A program made the position numbers and the translations under genes. 64,000 bases of DNA from assembly GCA_025331125.1 (NCBI GenBank), contig JAOALB010000138.1, forward strand, positions 62,001-126,000, read 5' to 3'. Origin of the DNA: Mycogone perniciosa (lineage: Eukaryota; Ascomycota; Sordariomycetes; Hypocreales; Hypocreaceae). This document shows positions 23,652 to 35,900 of the stretch, one piece after another (positions within the stretch are counted from its first letter, which is position 1; each line of letters opens with the position of its first letter). A model generated the notes under the pieces. It was not told the DNA's origin. It was given only the letters and a program-made list of their open reading frames with translations, and searched no databases.

Positions 23652-26349
23652 ATGGAACTCGATGTCATCAGCCGAAAACGAGCCCTCGACGAACCCGATC
23701 ACGAGGCTATCGTGCCAGAGACCACCTTCAAGAGGTGCAAGCTCGACGATGTAAATGGTGTATCCCCTTCTGTCCCAAAGGTGCCGAGCTTCATGGCCTC
23801 AGCCATATCCGGCCTGTTCGGTTTCGGCCAAAAACCTACGGAAACACAAACCACAGAGACTTCCACCATCACGGTCGAGAATGCCACTGTCCCGTTACCG
23901 AACCCGCCACCACAGCCCGTAGCTCCCTCGCCAACCAAAGCCCGGCCGGCGATAAAATTGGCGGCTCTTAGGGGGTCAAAATGGGACACGGGAGACTCAG
24001 ATTTGCCATCGCCAAAGAAGGGGTCACCTAGGAAGGGGATGCCCGGTAGGCCTCCTGGGGCGATTCAGAAGGCTACCGGGGGAACAACACCAAAGTCAGG
24101 GAGAGGCAGAGGTCGACCGCGGAAGAATGCGAATACATCCACATGCGTAGAATCAGAGGCGGGCTGTCCCGACGACTCTCCGTCAAAACCACGATCCACG
24201 AAGAAACTCAATAGTATACCAATACTCCTCAGCGGCCATCTGGATTCCACAGCCGATGAGCTTTCCGCAGCCGAATTCTCGGCCGTTAGTCCCTTGACGA
24301 ACCGAAGCTACAATCTAAATCAACGGTTGGCGGAATCGACTGGTGCATCGCCCATGCTCAAGGGCATCCTATCGCCAACCAAGAAAAAAGGGCCTCGTCC
24401 ACAGAAGAGTGTCACTTTTAATCGAAGTGCCAACGAAGAGGTGTTTTTCGAGGACCTCCCAAAACATCCGAGTGCAAAGAAGAAACCAGGGCGGAAGCCG
24501 AAGCAGGTTCAGGTCCAGGTTCAGGTCCAGCAAGAGGTTGCGGCCGACGAGATCACTTGTGCCATTTGCTCAAAGCCCGATTCGATCAAGCCGAACGAGA
24601 TCATACTATGTGACAATTGCGACTTTGCTGTCCATCAGGTGTGCTATGAGGTGCCGGTGATTCCAGAAGGCGATTGGCTATGCAAGTCTTGTGCCCAGGA
24701 AGATGTCCTGAATACGCCAAAGAAGCCGGTCGAGGAGGTTATCGCAGTGACGAGCACGACAAATGTCGCAACTGTCACCGTCGCCCCTGTTATCGAGGTG
24801 CCGGAAATACCTAACCTAGACTACCATTTATGGACCCTTCAGAGGGTTCTTCTAGATCGATGTTCCGGTCGGCGGAGGATCCGAATGTTCGGACAACAGG
24901 ATGCATATGAGAAAGCACAACAGCTTGTGGAGCAAACCGTTGTCGCTGGCGAAGGCAATTCGATGCTACTCATTGGACCTAGAGGATGTGGAAAGACTAC
25001 CGTAAGGCTCCCGCTGGTCTTGTATCCGGATTCAAGCTAACCGTCCACACAGATGTTGGAAAGCATAATTAAGGATATGTCACGACAGCATCGAAGGGAT
25101 TTCCACGTTGTGCGATTGAATGGCTTCATCCACACAGATGATAAGCTCGCTCTCAAAGAAATTTGGCGCCAGCTTGGAAAGGAGATGCAAGTGGAGGACG
25201 ACCTCTTGAATAGGGTAAGCCACACACTTGATCTTTTACTACTGCCTCAGTGCTGACTCAAATGGCAGTCTAATTACGCAGATACAATGGCATCTCTGCT
25301 GGCGTTATTGTCACATCCCTCTGAAATCCTAGGCACCGATGCAGGCGTAACATCACAGTCAGTCATCTTCATCATTGATGAATTCGACATGTTTGCTGCC
25401 CACCCCCGGCAAACGCTGCTATACAACCTCTTCGATATTGCACAGTCTCGCAAGGCGCCGATTGCCGTCCTGGGCTGCACTACGCGCCTTGATGTGGTAG
25501 AAATGCTCGAGAAGCGAGTTAAGAGTCGATTTAGCCATCGATACATCTACCTATCGCTTCCCAAAACTTTGGTAGCATACTGGCAAATCTGCCGACAGGG
25601 GTTGATGCTAGGAGACGTTGACCCGAGCGAGGAAGGAATTGACCCGAGTATCGAAGGATATGTTGAGTTCCAGAGACATTGGAACCGCAATATCGAGGTT
25701 AGTGAATGAATGTGGGTTGGTTCCTTTGATATATGATTTTCTGACACTTCTGGTTCGCTAGGAGCTCTACAAACAGCGAGGGTTTCAGGACTTGCTCCAG
25801 TATCATTACTACACGACCAAGTCGCCTTCAGCTTTCTTCACTGAGTGGATATTACCACTCTCGTCGCTCTCAGCAACCAATCCGAACCTCAGCATCCCGC
25901 CGGTCAGTTCAGAATCAACGTCTTTGGCGCCGTCGGACTCCCGCATGCAGCTTCTATCAACGTTGTCTGATCTTGACCTCGGCTTGCTCATTGCAGCAGC
26001 AAGATTAGACATTGTGGCCGACACGGACACCGTCAACTTTGCCATGGCTTACGACGAATACAGCTCACTAGTCGGACGACAGCGGGTACAGTCAGCAACA
26101 TCGGGAATGCTTGCCGTGGGCGGTAATACAAGGGTCTGGAGTCGCGGCGTTGCCGGCATAGCATGGGAACGGCTCATCACCCTGGGCTTGCTTGTGCCGG
26201 CTGGTATTGGGGGTGTTGGTGCGGGCAGCAGGACACACGGGCACGGGGGGTTAGATGGGAAGATGTGGAAGGTGGATGTTGCTTTGGAGGAGATCCCAAT
26301 GGCGACAAAGCTCAGCACTGTGTTGGCGAAATGGTGCAAGGAAATATGA
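23652..26349 (+). CDS. orc4: Origin recognition complex subunit 4 with N-terminal AT-hook and PHD finger
   Basis: Four exons: 23652-25001, 25053-25214, 25269-25697 and 25762-26349, giving 842 aa. The first ~300 residues are disordered, with an AT-hook-like core (GRGRGRPRKN). A complete C4HC3 PHD finger begins at C303/C306 and ends with WLCKSC. The AAA+ module follows: Walker A GPRGCGKTT ends exactly at intron 1 (about residues 442-450), and Walker B is IFIIDEFD in exon 3. The C-terminus is a winged-helix region, including LLSTLSDLDLGLLIAAAR. Orc4 is part of the six-subunit ATPase complex that marks replication origins and loads MCM helicase. The PHD finger would let it read histone tails; that is inference from the domain. 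The start used is the first ATG in frame, 23652. The call is firm. Confidence 0.93.
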
Positions 26350-27853
26350 GTGCCGTGCTCTTTATATGCGCTGTATAATGAAGGCATCTATGAATAGACG
26401 AATAGAACGGTGATGGTCCCGTCCGAAAAAAAGAGTATATACCAGTATAGAAACTAATCAAGAGTTTTCTCATAGAAGAGAGAAGATAGAAATTCAATCT
26501 CCCTAGTCTGTAATGCTGTACGACGTCGAGTAGGTCTTATTGCCGAGATTCCTAACCAAGGGAGATGGCACCAAAAACAGCCATAACGACGAAGTATATC
26601 AAGCTTAAAAAGAAACTAGACAAAACTACGGATACTAAGTTGAGTTAATTATAGCATTCTTGGGTTTTTTGTACCATACTTGTAGTATTACTTCAACCGC
26701 TACTACTTCGTAGTTGCTTGAAGTCTTATTCGCAGGGAAATGTACTTCGCAGTCCCTCCTGTTTTGTCCCTCCCTTTCTGTCGCCTTGCTGCTTCTCCTC
26801 ACCGTGTTTCATAAGACACATGTATTAGCTGAAACCTGTTTGTATGTATGTAGAGATTTTTCGGACCAACACTCGGCTCAAAACAAGTCCCAACGTGTGG
26901 TGCGGCTTTTCCGCCAATACGGGATGGAGTGATGATATTGCCGGACGAACCGATGCCAAGCCTTTGTTCTAAGGTCTAAGAATAGGTGTGCCTCGGCTGC
27001 TACATAAGCAGATGACAGAAAAAGGGCACCACATTTCCAATTACATAAGACATCAAGTCATGACAGTGCCGAGGCATGGAAATAAGAAAATGGGCTGATC
27101 TAACTTGAGATGGTAAATATATCAAAATTACATTTTTCTGGCTATTTTTTGAACTTGATATGTAGCAGTTAATATGGAGTATCTTTTTTGCTACCCGCCG
27201 TTATAATAGACATCCCTGCTCAGCCCACCCGGAGACGGCCGAACTGTCCTCCGAGGCGTCGACAAACCTCCACATGAGCACTTGTAGATGTGCCGACACT
27301 AGTCTGGTTACAGCCTCCACCGATCCAGAGCTGACCAGCTAAACAGCATCATCTCGCCTTCTACGAAGTAGTATGCACACACAATACGTATTATACTACG
27401 AGTACGTGCTAGGTAGGGAACACGTGCATGCTCCTTTGACGGGCGTGGCGCGAGCCCGAAACCCCTGTCGAAACCCGTCTCCAGGTGCTCGCACTAATAC
27501 TGGGCTGAGGCTGTTGTTTCGGGAAACAGACCGTCCGTTGGGCTACCCATTTTCGCTTCTATTTTTTCCTCACCTTAGTGGAAATACGGAGTAGCTAAAA
27601 GTCGTTTCTTATCCTGTTCTTCCTCGTCTTCATATTCGCTTTTCCTCTTCTTTTTCTTTCGGCTTTCATATCTCCCACCAACACGCTACTTGGCTGCCCT
27701 CATACATATGACTTCATAGACGCACCTTACCCTGCGTACATACATAACATACATACAGCCAACATACGACAACAACAACAACAACAGACATAACCAGATC
27801 CGTGCTCCAACTAGAGAGCAAGCAGACAGACAGACAGACAGACAGACGAGAAG
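26350..27853. other. Intergenic region, AT-rich in part
   Basis: About 1.5 kb. It includes an AT-rich stretch (about 26500-26720 and 27100-27210), TACGGAGTA at 27585-27593, a CAA microsatellite around 27770-27786 and the pyrimidine-rich leader of the next gene. No gene is supported. Confidence 0.5.
27823..27847 (+). repeat. CAGA tetranucleotide microsatellite in the 5' leader
   Basis: About six CAGA units end a few bases before the ATG of the DUF7053-type gene, so length changes would alter its 5' untranslated region. Confidence 0.9.
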
Positions 27854-28456
27854 ATGCCCACAAAAATCGTCTTTACAACCATCAGCCCCCTGCCCCCGGG
27901 CGTCTCCCGCCAAACCGCCATCGACTTCCTCCACAACCACCTCCTGATACTGGACCTCAACCCTGCCATCACTGAGAGACATGCCATCTCTACGCCCGAC
28001 CATGCCCTCCCCGACGAGAAATCATGCATATGGTACTCCATCACCGAAAAGATTACTTACTTGCCCGGCGACCTCATGACCGGCGCCGTGTCCTTCACAT
28101 GCGCTTTCCACAACCTGCCCCATGGCATACAAACCCACTGCTATGCGCCCATGGGCGTTGACCTGCGCGAAAAGTGGACTATCGGCGGCACTCTCCCCGG
28201 CGAACCCCCCGAGCCGATAGAGCTGGGCCTCGGCGCGCCGGCCACGGGGTTGTATATCCGCGAGGACGTCGAGCTGCGGTGCAATCTCTTGGTGGCAGGC
28301 TTCGTCAAGAAGACGATGAAGAGGGCGCATGCCAGACTGGTTGAGATTATATCAGAAGAGGCATCCGCCTTAGAAGCCGCGCGCCAGCAGGAGAAGCAGC
28401 AGCAGCAGCAGCAGCAGCACCAGCAACATCAGTATCAAACGACGGCGCGAATCTAA
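27854..28456 (+). CDS. DUF7053-type conserved fungal protein
   Basis: Intronless, 200 aa. It starts MPTKIVFTTISPLPPGVSR and contains the conserved pieces QTHCYAPMGVDLREKWT and LYIREDVELRCN, followed by FVKKTMKRAHARLV. I associate this pattern with the fungal family DUF7053, which is found in many Pezizomycotina and has no known function. No signal peptide or membrane helix is present, so the product is probably cytosolic. The C-terminus ends in a glutamine run (seven CAG codons from 28397), then QHQQHQYQ; this tail is outside the conserved domain and is likely variable between strains. The start is the only ATG upstream of the conserved N-terminal motif. Confidence 0.8.
   Translation: MPTKIVFTTISPLPPGVSRQTAIDFLHNHLLILDLNPAITERHAISTPDHALPDEKSCIWYSITEKITYLPGDLMTGAVSFTCAFHNLPHGIQTHCYAPMGVDLREKWTIGGTLPGEPPEPIELGLGAPATGLYIREDVELRCNLLVAGFVKKTMKRAHARLVEIISEEASALEAARQQEKQQQQQQQHQQHQYQTTARI
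28397..28417 (+). repeat. CAG microsatellite coding for polyglutamine
   Basis: Seven uninterrupted CAG codons lie near the C-terminus of the DUF7053-type protein. Confidence 0.95.
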
Positions 28457-28955
28457 AGAGCCATATAATCTCAAATGCGTATTCTTCGATGATATTATAT
28501 ACGATACGACTTCTATGATGACGTTTTTTTTCGAGTGCACACACACACACTTCTTTTTTTGTTGCCGGACACAGCGCTTTAGGCAATGGGATATAGGGAG
28601 ACCATGTCGTCGCTCGCATTATCGCGCATGGCGTTTGGGTTTTCAAAACCGAGTGGGAAGAATCGCCTTGCTTTGTTATCCCACAGCTGCGGCCGGTTCA
28701 TCAATTCACTCAAGCGGGCAAATAGGACACACCATAATTTTCAAACAGCGATATTAATTTCCTTGGCAAGTAGGGACGTCGTCTCATTCCGACTCCATAC
28801 CTATGCTATCATGCAGATGAATCCATTAAGAAATGCCTAAACACACAAAAAAAACCCTTTCCCACAAAAGTCTCGCCAAAGAACGGAATCCTTTTCTCTT
28901 CTTCCACCACCGCGTCTTGCCAACGCAGCCTGTGACAAAGCCGGTTTTGTCCTCA
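28457..28955. other. Intergenic region between convergent genes
   Basis: This is the 3' flank of both neighbours, with a short CA repeat near 28540-28550 and several homopolymer T and A runs. No gene is seen. Confidence 0.55.
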
Positions 28956-29488
28956 TTACAGGGCTAGGACGCCAACGAAAGCCGCACCCAAAACAGCAGC
29001 GCCGAATTGCACAAGGCGCTCCGAAGCACTGCTGACCAACACCGGAGGAGTAACCTCGGGGTGGGGGCTGTTGGTGACCGGGGGGTTGACTGGAGCAACC
29101 GGAGTGTTGACCGGAGGATTGACGGGGTTGACCGGGGGGTTGACCGGGCCGGTAGGCTGAGCGTGGCAGGTATGGCACGGCTATAACATCACAGTCAGCA
29201 ACTCTCGTCTTCATCTTTCCCATAAAGGAAGACCAGAGAGGGGGGGGGGAATACCTCAACGACAGTGCAAGGGCAATCCGTAATGGTCAACGTGGTGGGC
29301 TTGGTAACGGTATACGTTTGCACACCCAGGGTCAAAGTCGTCGGCTCAGGGCAATAAGTGGTATACGCCTGAACGACCCTGGTAGTCGTCACAACCGTTT
29401 GGTTGCCATGAGCAGCAGCCACGGGGGCAGCAGGGCCGGCAGCCGCAACGGCGGCGAAAGCGAAGAGGACGGTCTTGACGTTGAACAT
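28956..29488 (-). CDS. Small GPI-anchored cell-wall protein
   Basis: Two exons on the minus strand, 29255-29488 and 28956-29180, giving 152 aa. The signal peptide (MFNVKTVLFAFAAVAAAG) is followed by a Thr-rich module of about 60 residues with YTTYCPEPTTLT and ITDCPCTVVE. This pattern is seen in small fungal wall proteins, including clock-controlled CCG-6-like ones; that likeness is from memory. A Pro-Val-Asn repeat (NPPVNPVNPPVNTPVAP) acts as a spacer. The C-terminus is hydrophobic (GAAVLGAAFVGVLAL), a GPI-addition signal. Four cysteines before and after the splice junction (CPC, CHTC) may be paired. The likely location is the conidial or hyphal wall. The intron interrupts just before PCHTC. 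Confidence 0.82.
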
Positions 29489-30697
29489 CTTGAAGGAGGA
29501 GGGGGGGCCTTTTCGTCGTTTGTGAAAAGAAATAAATGGGTTTGTTGTTGTGCGAGCGAGTGACTGTGATTGCGTGTTTTTTCGGGGGGGGGGGTTGGAG
29601 CGAGTGAATTATGAAGCGAGTGATGTAAAGCGAATGAGTAGATGGAAGCTGCTGATTGTTGGTGATGAGGATTCGAAAATCATCTTGGTCGTCGACGAAG
29701 TGATGTTTATATGCTTCCATTGTCATCATGTCTGCGCAAAGCACCAAGCGGGACCACAACACAAAAAATCAAAACAATCTCATCACGAACAATTCAAAGA
29801 TTGGCTCCCAGACACTGTTCCTCCAATGAACTTGCTCCAAGACAGCCCACAAGAATGGTAAACAGACGCTGCACGACGTACAATCGTTGGTCCCGCATTC
29901 CTGCACAAGACCAGCAAATTACCCGTCGTGCCTAGGAAATACGCCATTCATTCCTCGTCACGTTCTCGTTGCATATGGAGCTCATTTCGGACTTATTCGA
30001 ATTTTTTGTTTGATTTGTCTTCCTCAGGTTGAGCTGCCTTTCATCCCCCAGCTCGGCTCTGTCTGCAGTACTACATCCTGCGTACATACACCAAATCCCC
30101 CTGAGTCATGGTATTTCCATGTCTCACTCTCAGTGCACCATAGCCTGCACATATCCACAACATTCTTCAAGTTCCCAGCTAGTACCGCAGTACTGTCCTG
30201 CTGGAAGCAGCCACCTCGAGAGTTGATGATAAAACACGTCGTGTCATGTGCACCGTATTCATCGCAACCTCTCTCCTCTCTATGCTATGTTCCTTGAACG
30301 CCTTCCTCGGTTTGTCCAAATAATGACAAGAAACAACCAATGGCGGCGGTGGGGGGATTCGCCTGGGTCTAGACAGCAAAGCAAATGACGAGAGTTCCGT
30401 ACCAACGTATTAGGAACATGGGGTACAGCAGAAGAAAAGAAAAAAAAAACAGGTAAATGACGCAATGAACACCGATGGATGCAGATATATGGAGTGGAAT
30501 CTAGAAGGTATCAATCGTGCCGTCCCTTGGCAAAAAGCAAAATAGAGTCCGATCCGAAACGGGAAAAAGAAAACAATCAAAGTAGCATCAGGTGTCTTGT
30601 GCAGGTGGGTTTCGCGTTATTCGTGCAGGGATGGCGAATGCCTGTTATGACTGCCGTGAGTCATCAACATCCGCCTTGACTTGAGGGCTGGTGGTCA
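29489..30697. other. Intergenic region upstream of the small GPI protein and downstream of flbA
   Basis: This includes the GPI-protein promoter, with G- and A-rich homopolymer runs at about 29490-29595, and the flbA 3' flank. No coding region is supported. Confidence 0.5.
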
Positions 30698-32904
30698 TCA
30701 TGTCCGTTTGGAACGGCTCTGGCTCCGCTCGAGTCCACGGACTGATCCATCGGTGTCGAAATTGCGGAGTTGTTGCTCATATTTGGCGTTACGCAGAAAT
30801 TTTGGCACCGAATCCTACAATCCATGTCAGTCAGTATCCTTGTCTACTCGTCGCATTAGTTCAAGCAACTTACACTAGCCATGAGTTTGAAAACGGCGTT
30901 CTGCGCATCCTCGAACAGCGTTGTGACCTCATGGAGGGTCTCAATCATGCCGCTCTCTTGGCCCACAGCCTTGGTCATTCGAGTAGCCAAATTGTTGCGC
31001 AACTGATGGTCAATGTTGAGCTCGCAAGGCGAACCTGGTGCTAGGAAGGCATTGTAAATGCCATACGCCTGCGCCATAATCTCCTTGATGGCATCCATCG
31101 AGCTGACCGAGATGGACTTTTCAGCCTGTTGAATGGCAGTCTTACAGCCGAACACAAATTCGTTGACATCCCGATAGAATGACAGGTTCTCCTCACAATG
31201 TGTATCCCTCAGGTTCTCCCTGAAGAGCAGGCGGAGCGCGGGGTCGTTAAGAATCTTGTCAAGTCGCTGGGTATTCGAGTCCCGAGCAACTCCGTTGCGT
31301 TGCGAGCTTGCGCATCCTTCGCTCTCCGAAGTCCGACCTCTGGGGCTATTGCCATTGAGGCTATCTTTGCCTCGTTGGGAGATCTGGTAGATGGCGGATT
31401 TGGTCGGCTGGAATAGATGGCAGCCAGGATACTGGGTCATATGGGCCCTGTCCTGCACCACGGGTTCTATAAGATCGTACTCGACAAAGAGGGAGGCAAT
31501 CTCGGTGCTCTCTCGTCTGTCTATCATCGTGCAGCAGTCCATCAACCAATCCGCTGCCGCCTTGCCGGTAAAGGTGTCCTTGTATGTTTTCCCATTCACC
31601 TTGCGTTCAGCAGCCATCTTGACGCCAGTGAGGCCGTCCTTGTAATCATGCAACGAATCCGAATCGGCGGCTGAAACGCTCGACTTGACATTGCGACCTC
31701 CAGTTCCAACGAATCTGTGAAAAATCACCTCAATTGACCCCCGGTCGCTCTGCAGCTTGTCCGTCTGCAGCTGTCTTTCCAGAATGACGAGTTGAGCAGC
31801 CTTGCTGGTGACGAGCTCAGTTACTTGCTTCTGCTGGATGCCATTTCTGCCACAGAATCTATCCAGAACAGTAACGCCTTTGGAAGTCAATTGCCAGACT
31901 GAACCCTTCATGTTGTACGCTTGCTGATACTTTCCATCGGCCGACTCAATGAAGCGGGCGTCAACAAACCGTTGGCAGATAGACCGAGCCATGTCCTTGG
32001 CCATGGAGAAAGTCGTCGTGGTTGTTGTCGTTACAATCCTTGACGGATCTTTGGGATCTGGCATACGGTTGGATTGCGAGAATTTTAGGGAACCAAGGTT
32101 GTTGATGGCATCCTCAGATAGGAAAGTGTACTCGACTTTTGATAGCCGTACTCTATGGGCTGACAGGGGTAATAGGCTGACAATGAGAGTGGAGAAAAGG
32201 TCCTTGAAATCCTACCCTTGTGGTTAGTCGATGCGTGGCATGCTGGGCTGGCAATATGAAGTTTGGCGGCAATCAGTGGTAAACCGAAGAACCGGTGCTG
32301 GATACTGTGGAAAGGCTTGTCGGTGGAAGATTCTACATACCCTTGTGAACGGTCGGTCGTCCTCAGTCATGCGCAATAAGCGCGAGGATGTCTGATGCAT
32401 CTTGTTGGACGGGACAGCCAGGTTGGAAGCTGGCTCAGGCGGGGACAGCGTTAATAAGCTCGAAACCGAAGCAATTGATGCGGAAACTGTGTGGTTGCCG
32501 TCGCCAGAGTTTGATGAGAGGGACTGTGCCGACGAATTGTCAAACGTGGTGGGTTTTCCCAGGCTTGTTTGCTCGCTGCCAGACTGTGGAATTGGCCCAA
32601 GAGAAAGCCTAGCCAGCGTAGAATTGGACTGACGAGTCCGAACGGCGGGTTCTGAAATGCCGGTTATGGCGCTGTGGGTTCTATCCAAAGCAGCAGCCGC
32701 GCGCGAGAGAATCCCACTTGCAGAGCGTTGCGTCCGGGGCAGCGAGCCTATCGAAGCTGAACTGACGTGGCGGCGGGAGTTGTCAATGGTAGCCTGCGAT
32801 ATGGCGCGGTCTATGGACGTCGAGTTTCGTGAGATGGGTGGGAGAGGTTTTTGTCTGTCGGGTTGCGGTCTTGTGGGCAAAGGCAGCGGTTGTAGAACGG
32901 CCAT
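30698..32904 (-). CDS. flbA: FlbA/Sst2-type regulator of G-protein signalling (DEP-DEP-RGS)
   Basis: Three exons on the minus strand: 32341-32904, 30874-32211 and 30698-30814, giving 672 aa. The first ~190 residues are Ser-rich and disordered. The region from SQSNRMPDPKDPSRIV on contains two DEP-type modules (near residues 205-300 and 355-450) that place such proteins at membranes or receptors. The RGS domain (about 495-640) begins LDKILNDPALRLLFRENL and includes ENLSFYRDVNEF. FlbA-type RGS proteins speed GTP hydrolysis on a G-alpha subunit, shutting off vegetative growth signalling and permitting conidiation; this is family knowledge. Intron 1 acceptor is GGTAG at 32212-32216, which restores DFKDLF after PFTR. 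The short last exon encodes a basic tail (RSQSRSKRT). The gene has an unusually long gene-free upstream region. Confidence 0.94.
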
Positions 32905-35900
32905 CTGGCAAGAACAAGAAGAGTGTTAAGAGGGACTGTTTGGTGTGAATGGGCGAGGTTGAAATAAAAGATGATGGATGAGTCTGAAAGGGCGTGGAAC
33001 AACTGAGAACTTTGAGAGGAGATGACGGGCTTTTGCCTGGGGAGGGGGGCGTGTACGGAAGAGCACTGAAAATCAAGCCTGGGAGGGTGCACGCCTACTT
33101 GGCAGAACGGGGTACGGAGTACAGAGTACAAGTATAGGATACTTTTGTGGCGCTGAGGGGCCGGTGGGTGGTAGTGGAGTGGTTGTATGAGGGCCTGCCT
33201 TGTGGAGAGGGGCGTGTGGCTTGAGCGGAGGAGGGGAAGACGACCCGTCTGAACGGGCAGCTCAGCAACAAGGCTGATGCCAGAGTGAGTGGGTGGGCGA
33301 GTGAGTGAGATGAGGATGAGAAGATGGTGATGAATCAGAGGGAGAACCCAGCGTCAGTCAATTGAGCGCGGGTAGGAGACACAAGACGGCTCTGCAGAGG
33401 AACAATGCAGGCGAGATGATGCAGAACACGTTGACTGACTGACGAACTGGTGGTGCCATGCAGAGACCCGGGACAATCAATCGAGGTACCACGCCGCGCG
33501 AAGCAGTAGAATGAATAGAATGAATGATGGAGAATAGAGCACCACTATTCAGTAACACTTTGTTCGCCAATTTGAAAATGAAATGAGTTCTGCGAGCGGC
33601 TCGGGATGTGGGCTTGGGAACAAGAATGTGGTTGCACATACGATGATGATTGTTTGATGAGCCAGCCCAATAGCCCAGCAAATAAATTCGGTGGTGGTGA
33701 CGCCAGGCGAAAACTAATGCCGACGAGAGACAAACTGTGGATATGCACTAATCAGAGGCTTGCTGTCAACGAGATGATGGTGAAGAGCACTGAATAAAAC
33801 AAAACGAGGGCCACTAATCCCCCGTTTGTTGCATGCGCCAGCCTTTGTGTCGTACGGGGTACGAGGTACAGGCTACCGTATCTATCGGATGGCCGACCGG
33901 TCGGAGTGGCCCTCCGCAGGTGCGTGTGCGGCGCACCGCTGCAGTGTGGCTCCCGTCACCACGTTTCGTGGACCGCCAGACGGCACGCAACATGACACTG
34001 ACACAGCAGCCCTTGTTTGTGTCACGAAGCCATTCTCTCTTTGTGCACACTTGCAGGCAGATACATGCGCAAACACCAACACCCCGGAACAACCGCCTCA
34101 CCGTTCCGCAGACACCTCGAAGCGCTGGGCCGCATTGCACGCTGCTCTTGCACGCTGCTATCTCTGTCTGTCTCTGTCTCTGTCTCTCGCTCTCTCGCTC
34201 TTTCGCTCGCTCCCCTGATGGGGGCTGCGGCGGCGGTGGCGGCTGACACGCTCCAATGTACTACTTGTACGGAGTACTCGTACCTGGACGGATCAGACCA
34301 GGGTGCTGGCATCCAGTTTGTAACGCATGCATCAAGGTCACGAAACGACCTCGTGCGCGAAGTTTCACACAGATCGGCGCGTGGCTTTCAGGGATGTCAT
34401 CCACCCGTCTAGCGCTTTCAGCAGGGGGGTTCCCCTGGCCCGTAGCAGCTCAGCATTTGGCAACACGACCACTCAACTGTCGTCACCCGCCGCACTTGCT
34501 GGGGCGCGCTCCACGGCATTAGGCTTGTTGGTTATCCACCGCCTCAAACTATAGGTTTTTTTGGCTCTTTTTTCAACCCGTTCTTTCTAGCCCAAAGCAT
34601 CGGCAAGTGTCCGAGTATGTCATCGTCATAAAGCCCTTTTTCCCAATTCCCGGGACTTGCTCTCTTAACCGAGTGTGCAAACTCGCTGAATTGAGCCAAC
34701 TGATCCAAATACTAATGAACTTGTTTTTCGATCCCTGCAAGAACGGTGACTTCACCACTAATGGGGCCAAAAGACTGAGAGAAAGGCACACTAATGCCTG
34801 TGGACACTGGCACTGACCTGCCATGCAAGCCCGCTTGAGGCTTCCCAAGATGGCTGCTGTCAGGACGGCTGGCAACAGGAAATAACAGCAAAAAAACAGA
34901 CATCTCAGCTCTCCAACGTACCTTGACGGATTGGGGCCAGGGTGCTTCCCTGTGATCCTCTGGAAACTCGATTGAAGTGATACGGGATCGGTGACGCCGT
35001 GACGATGATGATGATGACGAACCAGGCTTGCCGCCGTGTCTGATCTTGTCTTTCTTGCGCCGCTAATCAAATCTTCAAGAAAAAAGAAAGAGGCACTCGA
35101 GAACGGAGTAATACAAAAGCGTATTCCTCTGCTCCCTACAAGTAAAGCTGAGCAACCCCAGATTCGTCCGTACGACTCATGAAGTCGTAACCACAACCCA
35201 AAATGGATGGAATCTAACAAACTTCCAACAAGCAGATAATTTTCCGATTTACCGGTCGCGCGGTTCAGTTCTGGTCGGCGACTACTAGAACACTATCAGC
35301 ATAGCCCATCTACTAGTGATATTCCGCGCTGTCCCAGATCCCTCCCCATGCCAGCCTCGAGGTGGGGATGGAACTATATCTCGGGGACGTGCGTTCGTGC
35401 AGTGGCAATTGGGGCTTCTAGAAGCTCACAGAGAAATCAACGCAAAGCAGGGGGTGCGTCCCTTTTTCTTGCATTGATGAGCCGAACCTTGGCCCGGACG
35501 CAGGTTTGCGCTTAAGATAGCACTTCTTGCTGGCCTTGGCAATATGATGACGGGCCGGGGATAATAATGATAGTAGTACTCCGTAGTAGTAGTAGTATTA
35601 TTATTAGCCGGAGCCGACGAAGCCGAAGAAAGTGTCTTGGTTAATTCGTTTTGCGGGCAACGGCTAGATAACTAGACCCTTAGTTTTGCTCGATTTGCAG
35701 GGGGCGTCAGATCTGGAGGCTTTTCGTGGTGGCAGCAGGTGGTTGGTGAGCTGAGAACGAGGTTACGTAGTTGGGGCAGTCCAATCCCTTGTGAGTTGCA
35801 AGCTACGACCAAGCACGTGTGCGCCCTGAGGCCAAGGCGCGACGGACAAAGAGCGGCGATGACCGAGAGGCGTCAGGCTTCCTTGCGGAAATACTATGAT

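Noticed and set aside
33826..34412. Three overlapping plus-strand ORFs of about 130 codons
   Set aside because: They occupy different frames over the same CT-rich microsatellite-like DNA, and low complexity explains the openness.
34573..35220. 215-codon minus-strand ORF
   Set aside because: It lacks an ATG at its beginning and shows no domain. Ser/Leu-rich random composition is the likelier explanation.
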